A DNA stretch of 64,000 bases, from NCBI GenBank assembly GCA_031553495.1, contig JAVBLN010000007.1, positions 62,001 through 126,000 on the forward strand, given 5' to 3'. The translations under genes were made by a program, and so were the position numbers. The notes below the pieces were generated by a model, which searched no databases, was not told the origin of the DNA, and saw nothing but the letters and a program-made list of their open reading frames with translations. Origin of the DNA: Pinibacter sp031553495 (GTDB lineage Bacteria > Bacteroidota > Bacteroidia > Chitinophagales > Chitinophagaceae). This document shows, in pieces, positions 1-9,553 of this stretch (positions are counted from its first letter, which is position 1; every line of letters begins with the position of its first letter).

Positions 1-1
1 A

Positions 2-697
2 GAACTGGTCAAAAAGTTTGAAGATGAGCCCGATCCTATAAAACAAGTGTATTATGCCATGATTGTTGCATTGGATGAAGCAATAGGCAAAATAATGGAT
101 AAAGTGAAAAAAGAAGGATTGGAGGAAAATACGCTGATCATATTTACAAGTGATAATGGCGGTGCGGTGTATACTACGGCCACAAATAATGAGCCTTTGA
201 AAGGCGGCAAAATGAGCGAGTTTGACGGTGGGCTGAAAGTGCCTTATATTATGAGTTTTCCGGGAAGAATTCCGGCAGGAAAAATGTATGGATATCCTGT
301 GAGCACCCTGGATATATTTGCTACCATAACTGCCTCTGTTGATATTGAACCCGGTGACGAAAAAAAGCGGGATGGGGTTAACATAATTCCTTATCTGACC
401 GGTGAAAATGCCTCCAGGCCGCATGAAGTATTGTATTGGCGAAACGGCTACTCGAAAGCGGTAAGAAAAGGAGATTACAAGTTGTATGTGAATGATAAGG
501 AGAAAGTGACTTATTTGTACGATTTGTCGATAGATCCGGGAGAGTATAATGATATATCGGCAGCCAATCCCGGAAAATTACAGGAACTGAAAGCTGAATT
601 AGCTGCATGGGAAGCCACTTTGATAAAACCCATGTGGAAATCGCGCTTTCATTACCGGCAAAAGATCCGCGACCGGTATTATATTTTCCCCACATAA
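2..697 (+). CDS. Sulfatase, C-terminal part (gene starts before the window)
   Basis: The open frame runs in from the left edge without a start, so only the last 231 residues are visible. Visible residues about 49-54 read TSDNGG, the alkaline-phosphatase-superfamily sulfatase motif whose Asp-Asn pair binds the active-site metal. Further on, LKGGK and a GGLKVP-like stretch match the substrate-binding loop of arylsulfatases, and a short C-terminal subdomain follows. The catalytic Cys/Ser that becomes formylglycine would lie upstream of the window. The family removes sulfate esters, often from polysaccharides, usually in the periplasm of Bacteroidota; the substrate cannot be told from this fragment. 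A GTG at 47 opens the same frame but is internal. Confidence 0.88.
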   Translation, partial: ELVKKFEDEPDPIKQVYYAMIVALDEAIGKIMDKVKKEGLEENTLIIFTSDNGGAVYTTATNNEPLKGGKMSEFDGGLKVPYIMSFPGRIPAGKMYGYPVSTLDIFATITASVDIEPGDEKKRDGVNIIPYLTGENASRPHEVLYWRNGYSKAVRKGDYKLYVNDKEKVTYLYDLSIDPGEYNDISAANPGKLQELKAELAAWEATLIKPMWKSRFHYRQKIRDRYYIFPT

Positions 698-753
698 AAG
701 CGTTATAATCAAAGGAAGACCGGAAGTGATTTAAAAAAAGTTTTTGATCTGTT

Positions 754-786
754 TTTGGATTGTATCAAATGAAATCTTTACTTTTG
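754..786 (+). promoter_or_regulatory. Predicted Bacteroidota-type promoter for tRNA-Ser
   Basis: TTTG at 754-757 and TACTTTTG at 779-786 match the -33 (TTTG) and -7 (TAnnTTTG) elements of the primary sigma factor of this phylum, 21 bases apart. The tRNA begins 33 bases further on. Confidence 0.6.
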
Positions 787-818
787 CCTCCCTCCCGATC
801 GTTGAATCGGGACAGGAT

Positions 819-909
819 GGTGAGGTGCCTGAGTGGCCGAAAGGGCCGGTTTGCTAAACCGTTGTACGGGCTTAAACCTGTACCGAGGGTTCGAATCCCT
901 CCCTCACCG
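819..909 (+). tRNA. tRNA-Ser (anticodon GCU)
   Basis: The acceptor stem GGTGAGG (819-825) pairs with CCTCACC (902-908), followed by a G discriminator at 909. The anticodon GCT at 853-855 sits in a TTGCTAA loop. A long variable arm (around 862-882) gives the class II shape expected of tRNA-Ser, and GGTTCGAATCC forms the T loop. The 3' CCA is not encoded. The outermost anticodon-stem pair is a C-T mismatch, which is minor. It should read AGC/AGU codons. Confidence 0.96.
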
Positions 910-932
910 CTGAGGATCATTTAATAATATTT

Positions 933-967
933 AAAGCCTGCAAACATACATTTGCAGGCTTTTTTTG
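933..967 (+). terminator. Intrinsic terminator after tRNA-Ser
   Basis: AAAGCCTGCAAA (933-944) and TTTGCAGGCTTT (951-962) form a perfect 12-bp stem with a 6-base loop, followed by a long T run. It lies 23 bases past the tRNA. Confidence 0.9.
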
Positions 968-1030
968 TTTTTTTTATAGCTATAAAAACGATTCAAAAAC
1001 TGTTTGAGTTGATTTTTTTTGACACTCCCC

Positions 1031-1390
1031 CTATACCTTCTTCTCATAATAAGGCACCTCAACATTTGATACAGCTTCTTTTTGCTGCCAGTATGCCAAT
1101 GAAACTACGTGGCCGTCTTTTGTATGAAGCTGCCGCCCATAAACAGCCATTACAGCGCTAAAGGTAACATCGGTAACGCCAACAATATAACTAGCCGGGG
1201 CGGCAGGCGAACCTTCTGCCGGTGCTGGTGCTGCTTTGGGCGGAGGCGCAGGCGCCACTATTACCGTATATCCGTTATATTCAAGAAGCGCTTTCAAAAA
1301 ATCTGCACGCTCCTGCAAAACGTTCTTTTCTACTATTGCACACTTCACCCCCTGCAAGTCATCAAACTCATGATTTTTATTAATAGCCAT
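1031..1390 (-). CDS. Unknown 119-residue protein at the end of the nuo array
   Basis: I do not recognise this protein. The ATG at 1390 is preferred over an in-frame TTG at 1402. Residues about 1-47 look like a small folded domain, then comes a Pro/Ala-rich linker (about 47-66), then a second block containing VTDVTFSAVMAVYGR. There is no signal peptide or membrane segment. It lies 45 bases after nuoN on the same strand, so it is probably co-transcribed with the complex I genes and could be an accessory or assembly protein (inference from position only). The Pro/Ala linker suggests two mobile parts. It could equally be an unrelated gene that shares the transcript. Confidence 0.7.
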   Translation of the reverse strand: MAINKNHEFDDLQGVKCAIVEKNVLQERADFLKALLEYNGYTVIVAPAPPPKAAPAPAEGSPAAPASYIVGVTDVTFSAVMAVYGRQLHTKDGHVVSLAYWQQKEAVSNVEVPYYEKKV

Positions 1391-1435
1391 TGTGGAATTC
1401 AAATTTTAAAAGTGAAATAATTTTCACGCACTTTA

Positions 1436-2842
1436 CTAATGTGCTATCAGCGAATAAATATAATCGTATACCGGGCTTGCTACACCTGCTATCACAACAC
1501 CTGCAATACATACGGCAAATGCCAGCTTCGACATAAGCGGTATCTTTACCGGCTGAAGCGGCGCAGGGTTCGCATCCATAAAGATTGCTTTTACTACACG
1601 CAAATAGTAATAAAGCGAAATCACGATATTTATTGCAGCAATGCTTATCAGCACATAATTTCCTTTACCTGCTCCTGCTATCAGCAAAAAGAATTTACCG
1701 AAAAATCCTGCTGTTGGCGGAACTCCGGCCAGTGAAAACAAACCAACCGCCAGCACCCACGATAAAGCAGTATTGGTTTTATAAAGCCCTTTGTAATCGC
1801 TGATATTTTCTTTTCCCGTAGCAGCGCTTATTAATGATACCACTCCAAAAGCGGCCAGGTTGGAAAAAACATAGATCAGCACAAAGTATATAACAGACGT
1901 GGTTGAAACATCCGACCCTCCTGAAATACCTACCAATATAAAACCTACCTGGGCAATGGATGAAAACGCGAGAAAGCGTTTGAAATTCTCCTGCCGTATG
2001 GCAAACAAATTTCCTGTAATAATGGTGAGCAGCGACAAGATGAACAACATATTATACCAAACTTCTTCCAGCGGACTGAACACATTGTATAACACTGATA
2101 CAAATACAAAAAGCACCGCGCCTTTTGATACCACCGATAAAAATGATGTTACGGCTACCGGCGCGCCCTCATATACATCTGCTGTCCATAAATGAAAAGG
2201 CACTACAGATATCTTAAACGCAAAGCCGGCAATGATCAATATGAAAGCAAATAATTGCAGCGGATTATTGTTTATAAGGGCCGGTAGTTCAGAAAATATC
2301 AATGTGCCTGTAGTACCGTACAGCAAAGAAATTCCAAACAACAAACATGCTGATGAAAAAGCTGATGAAAAGATCAGCTTCATCGCTCCTTCGGATGAGC
2401 GCCGCTTTGTTAAATCGAAATTGGCCGCTGCCGCCAGCGGTATGGTGGACATTTCCAAACCCAGGTAAAACATGAGCAGGTTGCCCGACGAGATCATAAA
2501 AAACATACCCAGCAATGATGATAGCAACAGTATATAAAACTCCGGCACATGCTTATGCGTTTTAAGCCACGAGTAAGATTGCAGCGAAACGATCAGCATT
2601 GCCAGGTTAAGAATACTTTTCTCAAGCACTATCAGCCTGTTGGTCCGGAACATTTCATTAAACAACATGCCCTCATGGTTGCATACAAAACCCAAAATCA
2701 AATTCAGCAACAGCAGCACATTCATCGTGTTCATAAAACTTTCGTTGCTTCTGTCCCTACCCAGTTTCATAAACAGCAGTATAAAGATCATGGCAATTAC
2801 CGCCATTTCCTGTTTCATGAGTAGCAAAAAATCAGTCCACAT
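1436..2842 (-). CDS. nuoN: Complex I subunit N (antiporter-like membrane subunit)
   Basis: A 468-residue protein made almost wholly of membrane helices (about 14), as expected for NuoN, one of three Mrp-antiporter-like proton-channel subunits of complex I. The central region has KISVVPFHLWTADVYEG followed by a helix ending SKGAVLF, the signature of the half-channel with conserved Lys residues. It is the last nuo gene; nuoM lies upstream on the same strand but is separated by 420 bases that hold a complete family A repeat element, unlike the tight spacing elsewhere in the cluster. The ATG at 2842 gives a normal N-terminal helix. Confidence 0.95.
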   Translation of the reverse strand: MWTDFLLLMKQEMAVIAMIFILLFMKLGRDRSNESFMNTMNVLLLLNLILGFVCNHEGMLFNEMFRTNRLIVLEKSILNLAMLIVSLQSYSWLKTHKHVPEFYILLLSSLLGMFFMISSGNLLMFYLGLEMSTIPLAAAANFDLTKRRSSEGAMKLIFSSAFSSACLLFGISLLYGTTGTLIFSELPALINNNPLQLFAFILIIAGFAFKISVVPFHLWTADVYEGAPVAVTSFLSVVSKGAVLFVFVSVLYNVFSPLEEVWYNMLFILSLLTIITGNLFAIRQENFKRFLAFSSIAQVGFILVGISGGSDVSTTSVIYFVLIYVFSNLAAFGVVSLISAATGKENISDYKGLYKTNTALSWVLAVGLFSLAGVPPTAGFFGKFFLLIAGAGKGNYVLISIAAINIVISLYYYLRVVKAIFMDANPAPLQPVKIPLMSKLAFAVCIAGVVIAGVASPVYDYIYSLIAH

Positions 2843-2872
2843 TGTTTACTCGTTTACGTTATTTAGTTTTTA

Positions 2873-3205
2873 ATTTTTTGTGAGCCCGGCGGTATTGCTA
2901 CTATTAAGCAGCCGTTGCGTCGCACTCTTGTACAGTTGTAATGCTATTGAGCAATATAATGCCTTGCCAATTAATATTATCACCATACAAGTTCCGGTTA
3001 CATTTTGTATCGTACATCCCTGCGAAAAAAATTGAAACCGGAAAGTTCCATCTCTTTGGTTCAATGTAGTGTGTTGATTGTTCTTTATACTTTACGCAGC
3101 ATACATTTGCGCATGGATGCTTCCATTTGCCGAATAGCATTACTACCGCACAAGTGAGTGACACAACGATGCTTAATAGTAGCAATACTGCCCGTCCCCA
3201 AAAGA
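2873..3205. repeat. Family A element 1: paired inverted arms between nuoM and nuoN
   Basis: A plus-oriented arm (2873-2957) and a minus-oriented arm (3127-3205) face each other around about 170 bp of unique DNA. The left arm has the GCGTCGCACTC core (type II), the right the GTGTCACTCAC core (type I). Open frames across this block translate the repeat and are not believed. The element fills nearly all of the gap between two genes that should share a transcript. Confidence 0.85.
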
Positions 3206-3262
3206 TCATAGCCCAATATTCACCCTGCCATAAGTATAACAACATTCCATACACACTATTAT

Positions 3263-4738
3263 TTATTTTACTATCGTCAATACTTTATTCATAATAACAT
3301 CCGTTGAAGGTGTTATCAGTTTCGTAATTAAGAACGGAGCAACGCCCATTATTACAATTCCTGTAATCAATAAACCGGCAGCCAGCTTTTCGTTCCATGT
3401 TGCATCGGTCAATTGATTGTAAGATGCGTTCAAAGGCCCCATAATTGATTTTCCGGTTGCTCTTAAAATATATACTGCCGTAACTACTATGGAGGCGCAT
3501 GCCAGTATAGTAGCAAAACGGTACCATGCATCAGGGTTTTCCCAGGAACCCATGAACACGGTCATTTCGGCCACAAAGCCGCTGAAGCCCGGAAGTCCCA
3601 GCGAACATAGACCTGCAATTACAAATACGGTGGAAATAAACGGCATTACCTTCAGCAGGCCGCCTAACTGCGCCACTTGCCTTGTATGTGTGCGGCTGTA
3701 GATCATGCCGATGGCGGCAAAGAAAAGGGCCGTCATTAAACCGTGTGATACCATTTGCATTACGGCGCCATTAATAGCGGTCTTCGTAAGCATACCAATA
3801 CCCAGCAAAACAAAACCACAATGGCTTACGGATGAATATGCGTTGATGTATTTTAAATCCGTTTGCATCATTGTGGCGAAGGCGCCATATATAATAGCGA
3901 TGGTGGCTAGTATAATAATTATCCATGCAAAGCTATGTGCCGCGTCGGGCATTAAATACGTAGCCACACGCAAGCAACCGTAGCCGCCCAGCTTCATGGA
4001 TATGCCTGCTAAAAACATGGAAGCTGCTGTTGGCGCGGAGGAGTGGCCATCGGGTACCCATGTATGAAACGGGAACAGGGCCGTAAAAATACCAAAGCCG
4101 ATAAATGCAAACGGAAAAAATGTTTTTTGAATGGATAAGGGAATATTCATGCCGGCAATTTCCAGGACGTCAAATGAGTTTGCATGATAATAAATGCCCA
4201 GGAGCCCCACAAATACCAATGCGGAACCACCCATGAGCATTAATGCCAGCTTCATAGCGCTGTACTCTTTTTTGCCGCTTCCCCAAATGCCAATTAATAA
4301 AAATTTTGGAATAACCGCGACTTCCAAAAAAAAGAACATGGTAAACAAATCGAGCGAAATAAAAAATCCATAAGCACCCATGCTTAACAGTGCCAGCAAA
4401 AAGAAAAATTCTTTACTCAGGGTGTCTACATTCCACGAAACAAGTGTTCCGGCAAGCACCACTAAAGATGTGAGAACGATCATGGCCAGCGATATTCCGT
4501 CTACACCCACATGATAATTAATATGGAGCGGCTTAAACCACATAACATTCGATTCAAACAAAAACGGACTACTGCCGGATGCGCTCTGTTGCCAATATGC
4601 TGCCAGCAGAAACAATACCAACGCCAATTGTGCCACGGCGCCCACCAGCGATACCGCTCTTACTTGCTTAAATCCTTTGCAAAAAAGAATAGCAATTGCT
4701 GTAAGAAAAGGCGCTACAATAAGAAGTGTTAGATTCAT
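3263..4738 (-). CDS. nuoM: Complex I subunit M (antiporter-like membrane subunit)
   Basis: A 491-residue polytopic protein of the NuoM family, a proton-translocating subunit of the complex I membrane arm. The FFFLEVAVIPKFLLIG segment carries the conserved helix-5 Glu, and LFPFHTWVPDGHSSAPT is the family hallmark of the broken helix 7 region, followed by the conserved Lys in ISMKLGGYG. About 14 helices are predicted and the length is typical. The ATG at 4738 lies 7 bases after the nuoL stop, so the two are translated from one transcript. Confidence 0.97.
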   Translation of the reverse strand: MNLTLLIVAPFLTAIAILFCKGFKQVRAVSLVGAVAQLALVLFLLAAYWQQSASGSSPFLFESNVMWFKPLHINYHVGVDGISLAMIVLTSLVVLAGTLVSWNVDTLSKEFFFLLALLSMGAYGFFISLDLFTMFFFLEVAVIPKFLLIGIWGSGKKEYSAMKLALMLMGGSALVFVGLLGIYYHANSFDVLEIAGMNIPLSIQKTFFPFAFIGFGIFTALFPFHTWVPDGHSSAPTAASMFLAGISMKLGGYGCLRVATYLMPDAAHSFAWIIIILATIAIIYGAFATMMQTDLKYINAYSSVSHCGFVLLGIGMLTKTAINGAVMQMVSHGLMTALFFAAIGMIYSRTHTRQVAQLGGLLKVMPFISTVFVIAGLCSLGLPGFSGFVAEMTVFMGSWENPDAWYRFATILACASIVVTAVYILRATGKSIMGPLNASYNQLTDATWNEKLAAGLLITGIVIMGVAPFLITKLITPSTDVIMNKVLTIVK

Positions 4739-4745
4739 ATACTAA

Positions 4746-6677
4746 TTATTTCCAGAAATAGATAAATATAATAGCCAACCCCACAATGCCGGAGAAAAAG
4801 TACAAAGCGTATGTTTGTAATTTGCCCGACTGCCATCCTTTAATAAGGCCGGAAACAGAAGCCGTAGTTGCGGCCACACCATTTACTAAACCATCGATTA
4901 TATTCCTGTCGATCCAGGCTGCCGGCTTGCCTATTAAATTAAAAATGATTTTTTGGGTGATGAAAAGATAAATTTCATCAATATAAAATTTCTTTGTGGC
5001 CGCTTTGTAAAAGTTACCAAAAGCGGTTGCCATTTTATCGGCAGATCCGTTTTCTTTTTTATACATGCGGGCAGCTATAAAAATAGCTATCAACACAAGC
5101 GCTATAGGCACTAAGGAAAATAATAGATCCATGTGTGTTTCCAGCGGCGCTCCGTCTGTGGTAACCAGTTTTGTAAAGGGAACAAAGCCTGCGCCTATAG
5201 AACAGATCATTAAAATAATCAATGGGATTTTCATGGATGCCGTTCCATCTGCATGATGGGTTTCATGTGCTGTAGCTTCTTTTCTCCAGAAAATTGAAAA
5301 GTATAGCCGGAACATATAAAATGCTGTAAGTACGGCTGTAAACAATGCAATGGCATAAATTATTTTATTGGAATGGAACGATGCCATAAGGATCTCTTCC
5401 TTACTGAAAAATCCTGCAAATGGCGGCACACCTGCAATGGCCAAGCAAGCCACCAGGAATGCGATATGCGTAACAGGCATAAGCTTGCGCAAACCACCCA
5501 TATCTTTTAAATCGTTGCTATGCACAAAATGGATAATTACACCAGCTCCCAGGAACAATAATGATTTGAAGAACGCGTGTGTAAACAGGTGAAACATGGA
5601 TGCAGTATAACCTAAGCCGTTTTCTCCGCCATAACCAGCAACGCCCAAGGCAAACATCATGTAGCCTATTTGCGACATGGTAGAGTAGGCGAGTACCCTT
5701 TTAATATCGGTTTGCGTGCAGGCAATAATAGCCGCGATCAATGCGGAAATAGCGCCTACCCAAGTAACAATTTGCAAGGCCGATTCATCAATGGCGAAAA
5801 TAGGAAATAATCTTGCTACGAGATAAACACCGGCTACCACCATTGTTGCAGCATGTATTAATGCGGATACCGGCGTAGGACCTTCCATGGCATCCGGCAG
5901 CCAAATGTGCAGCGGAAACATGGCTGATTTTCCGGCTCCTCCGATAAACACCAGGCTTAACCCCCAGGTAAGCACAGAGATACCCAAAAAAGATGCTGTG
6001 GTAATACCTATATATTCGGCGGATTGCGGTGTAGTGAGCCGTTGTATGAGTGTGTTAAAATCCAGTGTGTTACCATAAAAGCTAAGTACCAAAATACCAA
6101 TTAAAAATCCGAAGTCGGCAAAACGGGTAACAATAAATGCTTTTTTGGAAGCGGCAACTGCTGAAGGCTTGCTATAATAGAAACCGATCAACAGGTATGA
6201 AGACACACCCACCAACTCCCAGAATATATATATCTGGAAAATATTGGAGGAAAGTACCAGGCCCAACATAGAGAAGGTAAATAAAGACAGGTATGCGTAA
6301 TAAGTTGCAAACCGCTCTTCCCCCTTCATATATCCAAGACTGAATATGTGCACCATCAGCGATACGAAACTAACCACCACTATCATCATCATTGATATTG
6401 GATCTACAACGGCGCCCATATCAATGGACATGGTTGGCGAAAATGACAACCAGCTATAGTTGTATGCAATTAATTGCTGATACACTCCATTCACTTTTCC
6501 ATACGAAAAAAAATACAGGCCGGCTACCAGCACAGAAATTATCGTAACAGCAAACATGGAAGCTGTGCCTATAATTCCGGATACATTTTTTAAATACTTT
6601 TTTCCAAACAGGCCAAGCATTAAAAAACATGCCAGCGGAAGTAAAAGGACCGGTAAAAGATATTGTTGATAGTTCAT
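4746..6677 (-). CDS. nuoL: Complex I subunit L (antiporter-like membrane subunit)
   Basis: A 643-residue NuoL, the distal pump subunit of complex I. FWELVGVSSYLLIGFYY holds the helix-5 Glu, and FPLHIWLPDAMEGPTPVSAL is the NuoL signature. The C-terminal region (about residue 520 onward) is long enough for the lateral amphipathic helix and anchor helix that clamp the membrane arm. I place the start at the ATG at 6677; an in-frame GTG at 6692 would add five residues. It is separated from nuoK by 83 bases without repeats. Confidence 0.97.
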   Translation of the reverse strand: MNYQQYLLPVLLLPLACFLMLGLFGKKYLKNVSGIIGTASMFAVTIISVLVAGLYFFSYGKVNGVYQQLIAYNYSWLSFSPTMSIDMGAVVDPISMMMIVVVSFVSLMVHIFSLGYMKGEERFATYYAYLSLFTFSMLGLVLSSNIFQIYIFWELVGVSSYLLIGFYYSKPSAVAASKKAFIVTRFADFGFLIGILVLSFYGNTLDFNTLIQRLTTPQSAEYIGITTASFLGISVLTWGLSLVFIGGAGKSAMFPLHIWLPDAMEGPTPVSALIHAATMVVAGVYLVARLFPIFAIDESALQIVTWVGAISALIAAIIACTQTDIKRVLAYSTMSQIGYMMFALGVAGYGGENGLGYTASMFHLFTHAFFKSLLFLGAGVIIHFVHSNDLKDMGGLRKLMPVTHIAFLVACLAIAGVPPFAGFFSKEEILMASFHSNKIIYAIALFTAVLTAFYMFRLYFSIFWRKEATAHETHHADGTASMKIPLIILMICSIGAGFVPFTKLVTTDGAPLETHMDLLFSLVPIALVLIAIFIAARMYKKENGSADKMATAFGNFYKAATKKFYIDEIYLFITQKIIFNLIGKPAAWIDRNIIDGLVNGVAATTASVSGLIKGWQSGKLQTYALYFFSGIVGLAIIFIYFWK

Positions 6678-6760
6678 AAACCTCACCCGCACTCTTACAT
6701 GAATTAGTGCCGGGACTTTGTTTTAATTTTTTATAATAAGATCATTCACCATTATAGTTG

Positions 6761-7075
6761 CTACCATTTTAGCTCTGTTGCATCATCCACATCAATGGAT
6801 TTGTGCGTTCTGTATAAATTGATAACAATGGCAATAGCCACAGCCGCTTCTGCTGCTGCAATTGTTATAATGAATATGGTAAAAAATATTCCATCCATTT
6901 TTTGAGGATATAAATATTTATTGAACGCAACAAAATTGATGTTTACGCTATTAAGAATTAATTCTATCGACATCAGAATGGTGATCATATTGCGGCGTGT
7001 AAACATGCCATACATTCCTATAAAGAACAAAGCTGTGCTTACAAACAAAATATGTGTCAGTGGTACTGCGCTCAT
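6761..7075 (-). CDS. nuoK: Complex I subunit K
   Basis: A 104-residue, three-helix protein. Two conserved membrane glutamates are visible, in MSIELILNSVN (helix 2) and in AAAEAAVAIAIVINLYR (helix 3), which form the charged path between the quinone site and the antiporter subunits in known structures. The ATG at 7075 directly abuts the nuoJ stop codon, indicating translational coupling. Confidence 0.97.
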   Translation of the reverse strand: MSAVPLTHILFVSTALFFIGMYGMFTRRNMITILMSIELILNSVNINFVAFNKYLYPQKMDGIFFTIFIITIAAAEAAVAIAIVINLYRTHKSIDVDDATELKW

Positions 7076-7663
7076 TTAAACCTCCTTTGTAATTAATGGT
7101 TCTGGAATATTTGCATTTACATTTTCCTTATCCGCACCGGTCGTTTCTTTATTCTCTTTTGGTGGTTTAATGGCAATAACAATACAACCAACCATTGCGG
7201 ATAACAGCAACAAGCTTACCACCTCGAAAGGCAGAATATAACCATGTTCCGTTGTGCTTAACATTTGTGTGCCTATATCGCTTACCGATACGTTGAAATG
7301 TTGCGAACCGGCATTGCTAAAGCCATAATGATTAATAAGGTTAAAAGAAAAAGCCAGTCCGAAAAGCGCAGCCAATGCAGAAGCAAAAATGCGCTTTCGC
7401 GTGGGCTTAGGCATTTTTGTACCCGCCTGCTGCGTTAAGAAAATGGAGAAAATAATTAAAACAACAATGCCGCCAACATATACAATGATCTGAATGGCCG
7501 CAATAAATTCCACCTCCATCCAAAAATAAATAGCGGCAATACCCACCAGCGACAGTAAAAGCCAAATGGCCGATCTGAAAATTTTAGATGATGTTACTGC
7601 CATCAAACCCATTGCGAGTGTAAAAGCTGAGATGGCATAAAATATAATTGCTGAAGTATCCAT
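7076..7663 (-). CDS. nuoJ: Complex I subunit J
   Basis: A 195-residue membrane protein with five helices and a charged C-terminal tail. IQIIVYVGGIVVLIIF matches the helix-3 region whose pi-bulge takes part in coupling in solved complex I structures. Its start shares one base with the nuoI stop (TAATG arrangement at 7663) and its stop abuts nuoK, so I, J and K form a coupled block. The hydrophilic tail after residue about 165 varies in this family. Confidence 0.95.
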   Translation of the reverse strand: MDTSAIIFYAISAFTLAMGLMAVTSSKIFRSAIWLLLSLVGIAAIYFWMEVEFIAAIQIIVYVGGIVVLIIFSIFLTQQAGTKMPKPTRKRIFASALAALFGLAFSFNLINHYGFSNAGSQHFNVSVSDIGTQMLSTTEHGYILPFEVVSLLLLSAMVGCIVIAIKPPKENKETTGADKENVNANIPEPLITKEV

Positions 7664-8139
7664 TATTCAACTCCCTCCCTGATTTTTGAACCGGGTTTAT
7701 TTAATGTTTTTGTTAATGTACTGCGGTCGTACACACTATGCTCAAAATTTTGTCCCATCTGAATAGCGCCTGTAGGGCAAGCATCCACGCATAAGCCGCA
7801 AAGCGTACACATATCCAGGTGATACACAAAAGTGTCCAGCGCTTTTTTCTTTTTGTTTTCCGGCGTCAGTTCAAATTTGGTGATCACTTTAATGGTAGCG
7901 TTGGGGCAGGCAAGTTCGCAAGCCGTACATCCTGTGCAGGCATGCAGGTTTTGTTCATCGTGCGGCATGGTAACTTCACCTCGAAACCGGTCTGCCATTA
8001 TCAGTGTGTCGCGGTTGTCGGGATATTCCTGCGTAATAATTGTTTTTGGCCGTACAAAATAATGCCCCGTAATCTTCATGCCGGTCCACAGTGATTTTGT
8101 AGCCTTTGCGATTTCCGATATGTATTCTTTAATGAACAT
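7663..8139 (-). CDS. nuoI: Complex I subunit I (two 4Fe-4S clusters)
   Basis: A 158-residue ferredoxin-like subunit of the peripheral arm. Cys68, 71, 74 and 78, and Cys111, 114, 117 and 121, form two classic CxxCxxCxxxCP motifs for clusters N6a and N6b, which pass electrons to the N2 cluster in NuoB. In an enzyme lacking NuoEFG these are among the likely first electron acceptors from ferredoxin (inference). A family A element, not a tight junction, separates it from nuoH. Confidence 0.97.
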   Translation of the reverse strand: MFIKEYISEIAKATKSLWTGMKITGHYFVRPKTIITQEYPDNRDTLIMADRFRGEVTMPHDEQNLHACTGCTACELACPNATIKVITKFELTPENKKKKALDTFVYHLDMCTLCGLCVDACPTGAIQMGQNFEHSVYDRSTLTKTLNKPGSKIREGVE

Positions 8140-8193
8140 TTATAATGTTTAAATATTTTCTAAATTGTAACTAACAGGGTTATAGTTCAACCT

Positions 8194-8362
8194 GTTTTTT
8201 TGTTTGTCAGCGGTATTGCTACTATTGAGCTTCTGTTGTGTCACTCACTTGTACGGTAATAATACTATTCGGCAATGTGCATCACAGCTCAGTAGCGTTA
8301 CTACCGCACAAGTGTGCGACGCAACGGATGCTTAATTACTGCACTACAGCCGGGTTCATAAT
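8194..8362. repeat. Family A element 2: compact inverted pair between nuoH and nuoI
   Basis: Arm 8194-8277 (plus, type I core) and arm 8286-8362 (minus, type II core) are almost back to back, with 8 bases between them, so a transcript could fold into one long imperfect hairpin. The element takes up most of the 265-base gap between nuoI and nuoH. Confidence 0.85.
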
Positions 8363-8404
8363 TAACACTATACTTTCGCACGATGCTTATCAATTGTTTA
8401 CATT

Positions 8405-9481
8405 CTAAAAATGCCAGTTCATAATGGCTATTATTGTTCCTAACAGCAAATTGAAAAGGCTGATTGGCAATAAATATTTCCATTCCAGGTTCAACAACTG
8501 GTCAACCCTCAACCTCGGAAATGTCCACCTGAACCACATTATTAGAAAAATTAAAAAGAATGTTTTTCCGAAAAACCACACGGATGAGGGTATATAATCC
8601 ATAATATGGTTAAACCCTGTCCAACTGCCAATATGAAAAGGCATCCAGCCACCCAGGAAAAGCGTAGTTCCAATGGCGCACACAATAAATATATTAATGT
8701 ACTCTGCCAGGAAAAACAATGCGAACCTCATTCCCGAATACTCGGTATGGAAGCCTGCCGTGAGTTCCGATTCCGCTTCTGCCAAATCGAACGGCGCCCT
8801 GTTTGTTTCTGCGGTTGCCGCAATTATAAATATGATGAACGCTATAAAGGCCGGTATGTGTCCCTTAAATATCCACCAGCCATTTTGCTGCGCATGAATA
8901 ATATCGGTTATTTGCAGGCTACCCGTAAATACTACAATTGTAAGAATGGAAAGCCCCGCCGAAAGCTCGTAGCTTACAATTTGCGCTCCGCTGCGCATGG
9001 CGCCAAGCAATGAATATTTGTTGTTACTCGCCCATCCCGCTATGAGAATACCAATTACGGAAAGGGAAGATATGGCGGATATATAAAGCACGCCTATGTT
9101 TATATTCCATATTTGAAAGCCATCAGCAAATGCAATGGGGGCAAGCATCAGCATGGCCACTATCATTACTACAAACGGTGCGAAGTTGAATAGTAATCTG
9201 TCTGCTCCATCTGGTGTTAATCCTTCTTTTAAGATAAGTTTCAGGGTATCAGCCGATGTTTGGAAAATACCGGCAGGCCCCAAACGGTTAGGTCCTAGAC
9301 GGATCTGCATGTGTGCCGCCACTTTGCGTTCCAGCCAAACCAGTATTAAACCTAAAACAGCAAACAAAGCGATGGCAAGTACAATTACAATAAGGCTTTC
9401 TATTATCAATACCCATACAGGACTTAACCTGGCATTCAACCAGGTTTGTATGGAATTTGTTATGGCATGAAAACTAAACAT
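8405..9481 (-). CDS. nuoH: Complex I subunit H
   Basis: A 358-residue membrane protein with about eight or nine helices, the subunit that joins the membrane arm to the peripheral arm and forms much of the quinone cavity. RLGPNRLGPAGIFQTSAD and ETNRAPFDLAEAESELTAG are the diagnostic NuoH loops. The gene follows nuoD with only 72 bases between; the canonical nuoE, F and G genes that normally sit at this point are absent. Confidence 0.97.
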   Translation of the reverse strand: MFSFHAITNSIQTWLNARLSPVWVLIIESLIVIVLAIALFAVLGLILVWLERKVAAHMQIRLGPNRLGPAGIFQTSADTLKLILKEGLTPDGADRLLFNFAPFVVMIVAMLMLAPIAFADGFQIWNINIGVLYISAISSLSVIGILIAGWASNNKYSLLGAMRSGAQIVSYELSAGLSILTIVVFTGSLQITDIIHAQQNGWWIFKGHIPAFIAFIIFIIAATAETNRAPFDLAEAESELTAGFHTEYSGMRFALFFLAEYINIFIVCAIGTTLFLGGWMPFHIGSWTGFNHIMDYIPSSVWFFGKTFFLIFLIMWFRWTFPRLRVDQLLNLEWKYLLPISLFNLLLGTIIAIMNWHF

Positions 9482-9553
9482 AAAGCAGGCTTATATCAAA
9501 ATTCAAAAGTTAAATGTCAATATGATTTCTATCCGGCATCGGGCTGTTACCCG

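Noticed and set aside
2904..3254. A 116-codon minus-strand frame between nuoM and nuoN
   Set aside because: It reads through both arms of family A element 1 and has no family resemblance; similar frames appear over other arms.
9482..9553. Possible remnant of nuoE, F or G between nuoD and nuoH
   Set aside because: Only 72 bases lie between the genes, with no coding similarity; the module is absent from this place.
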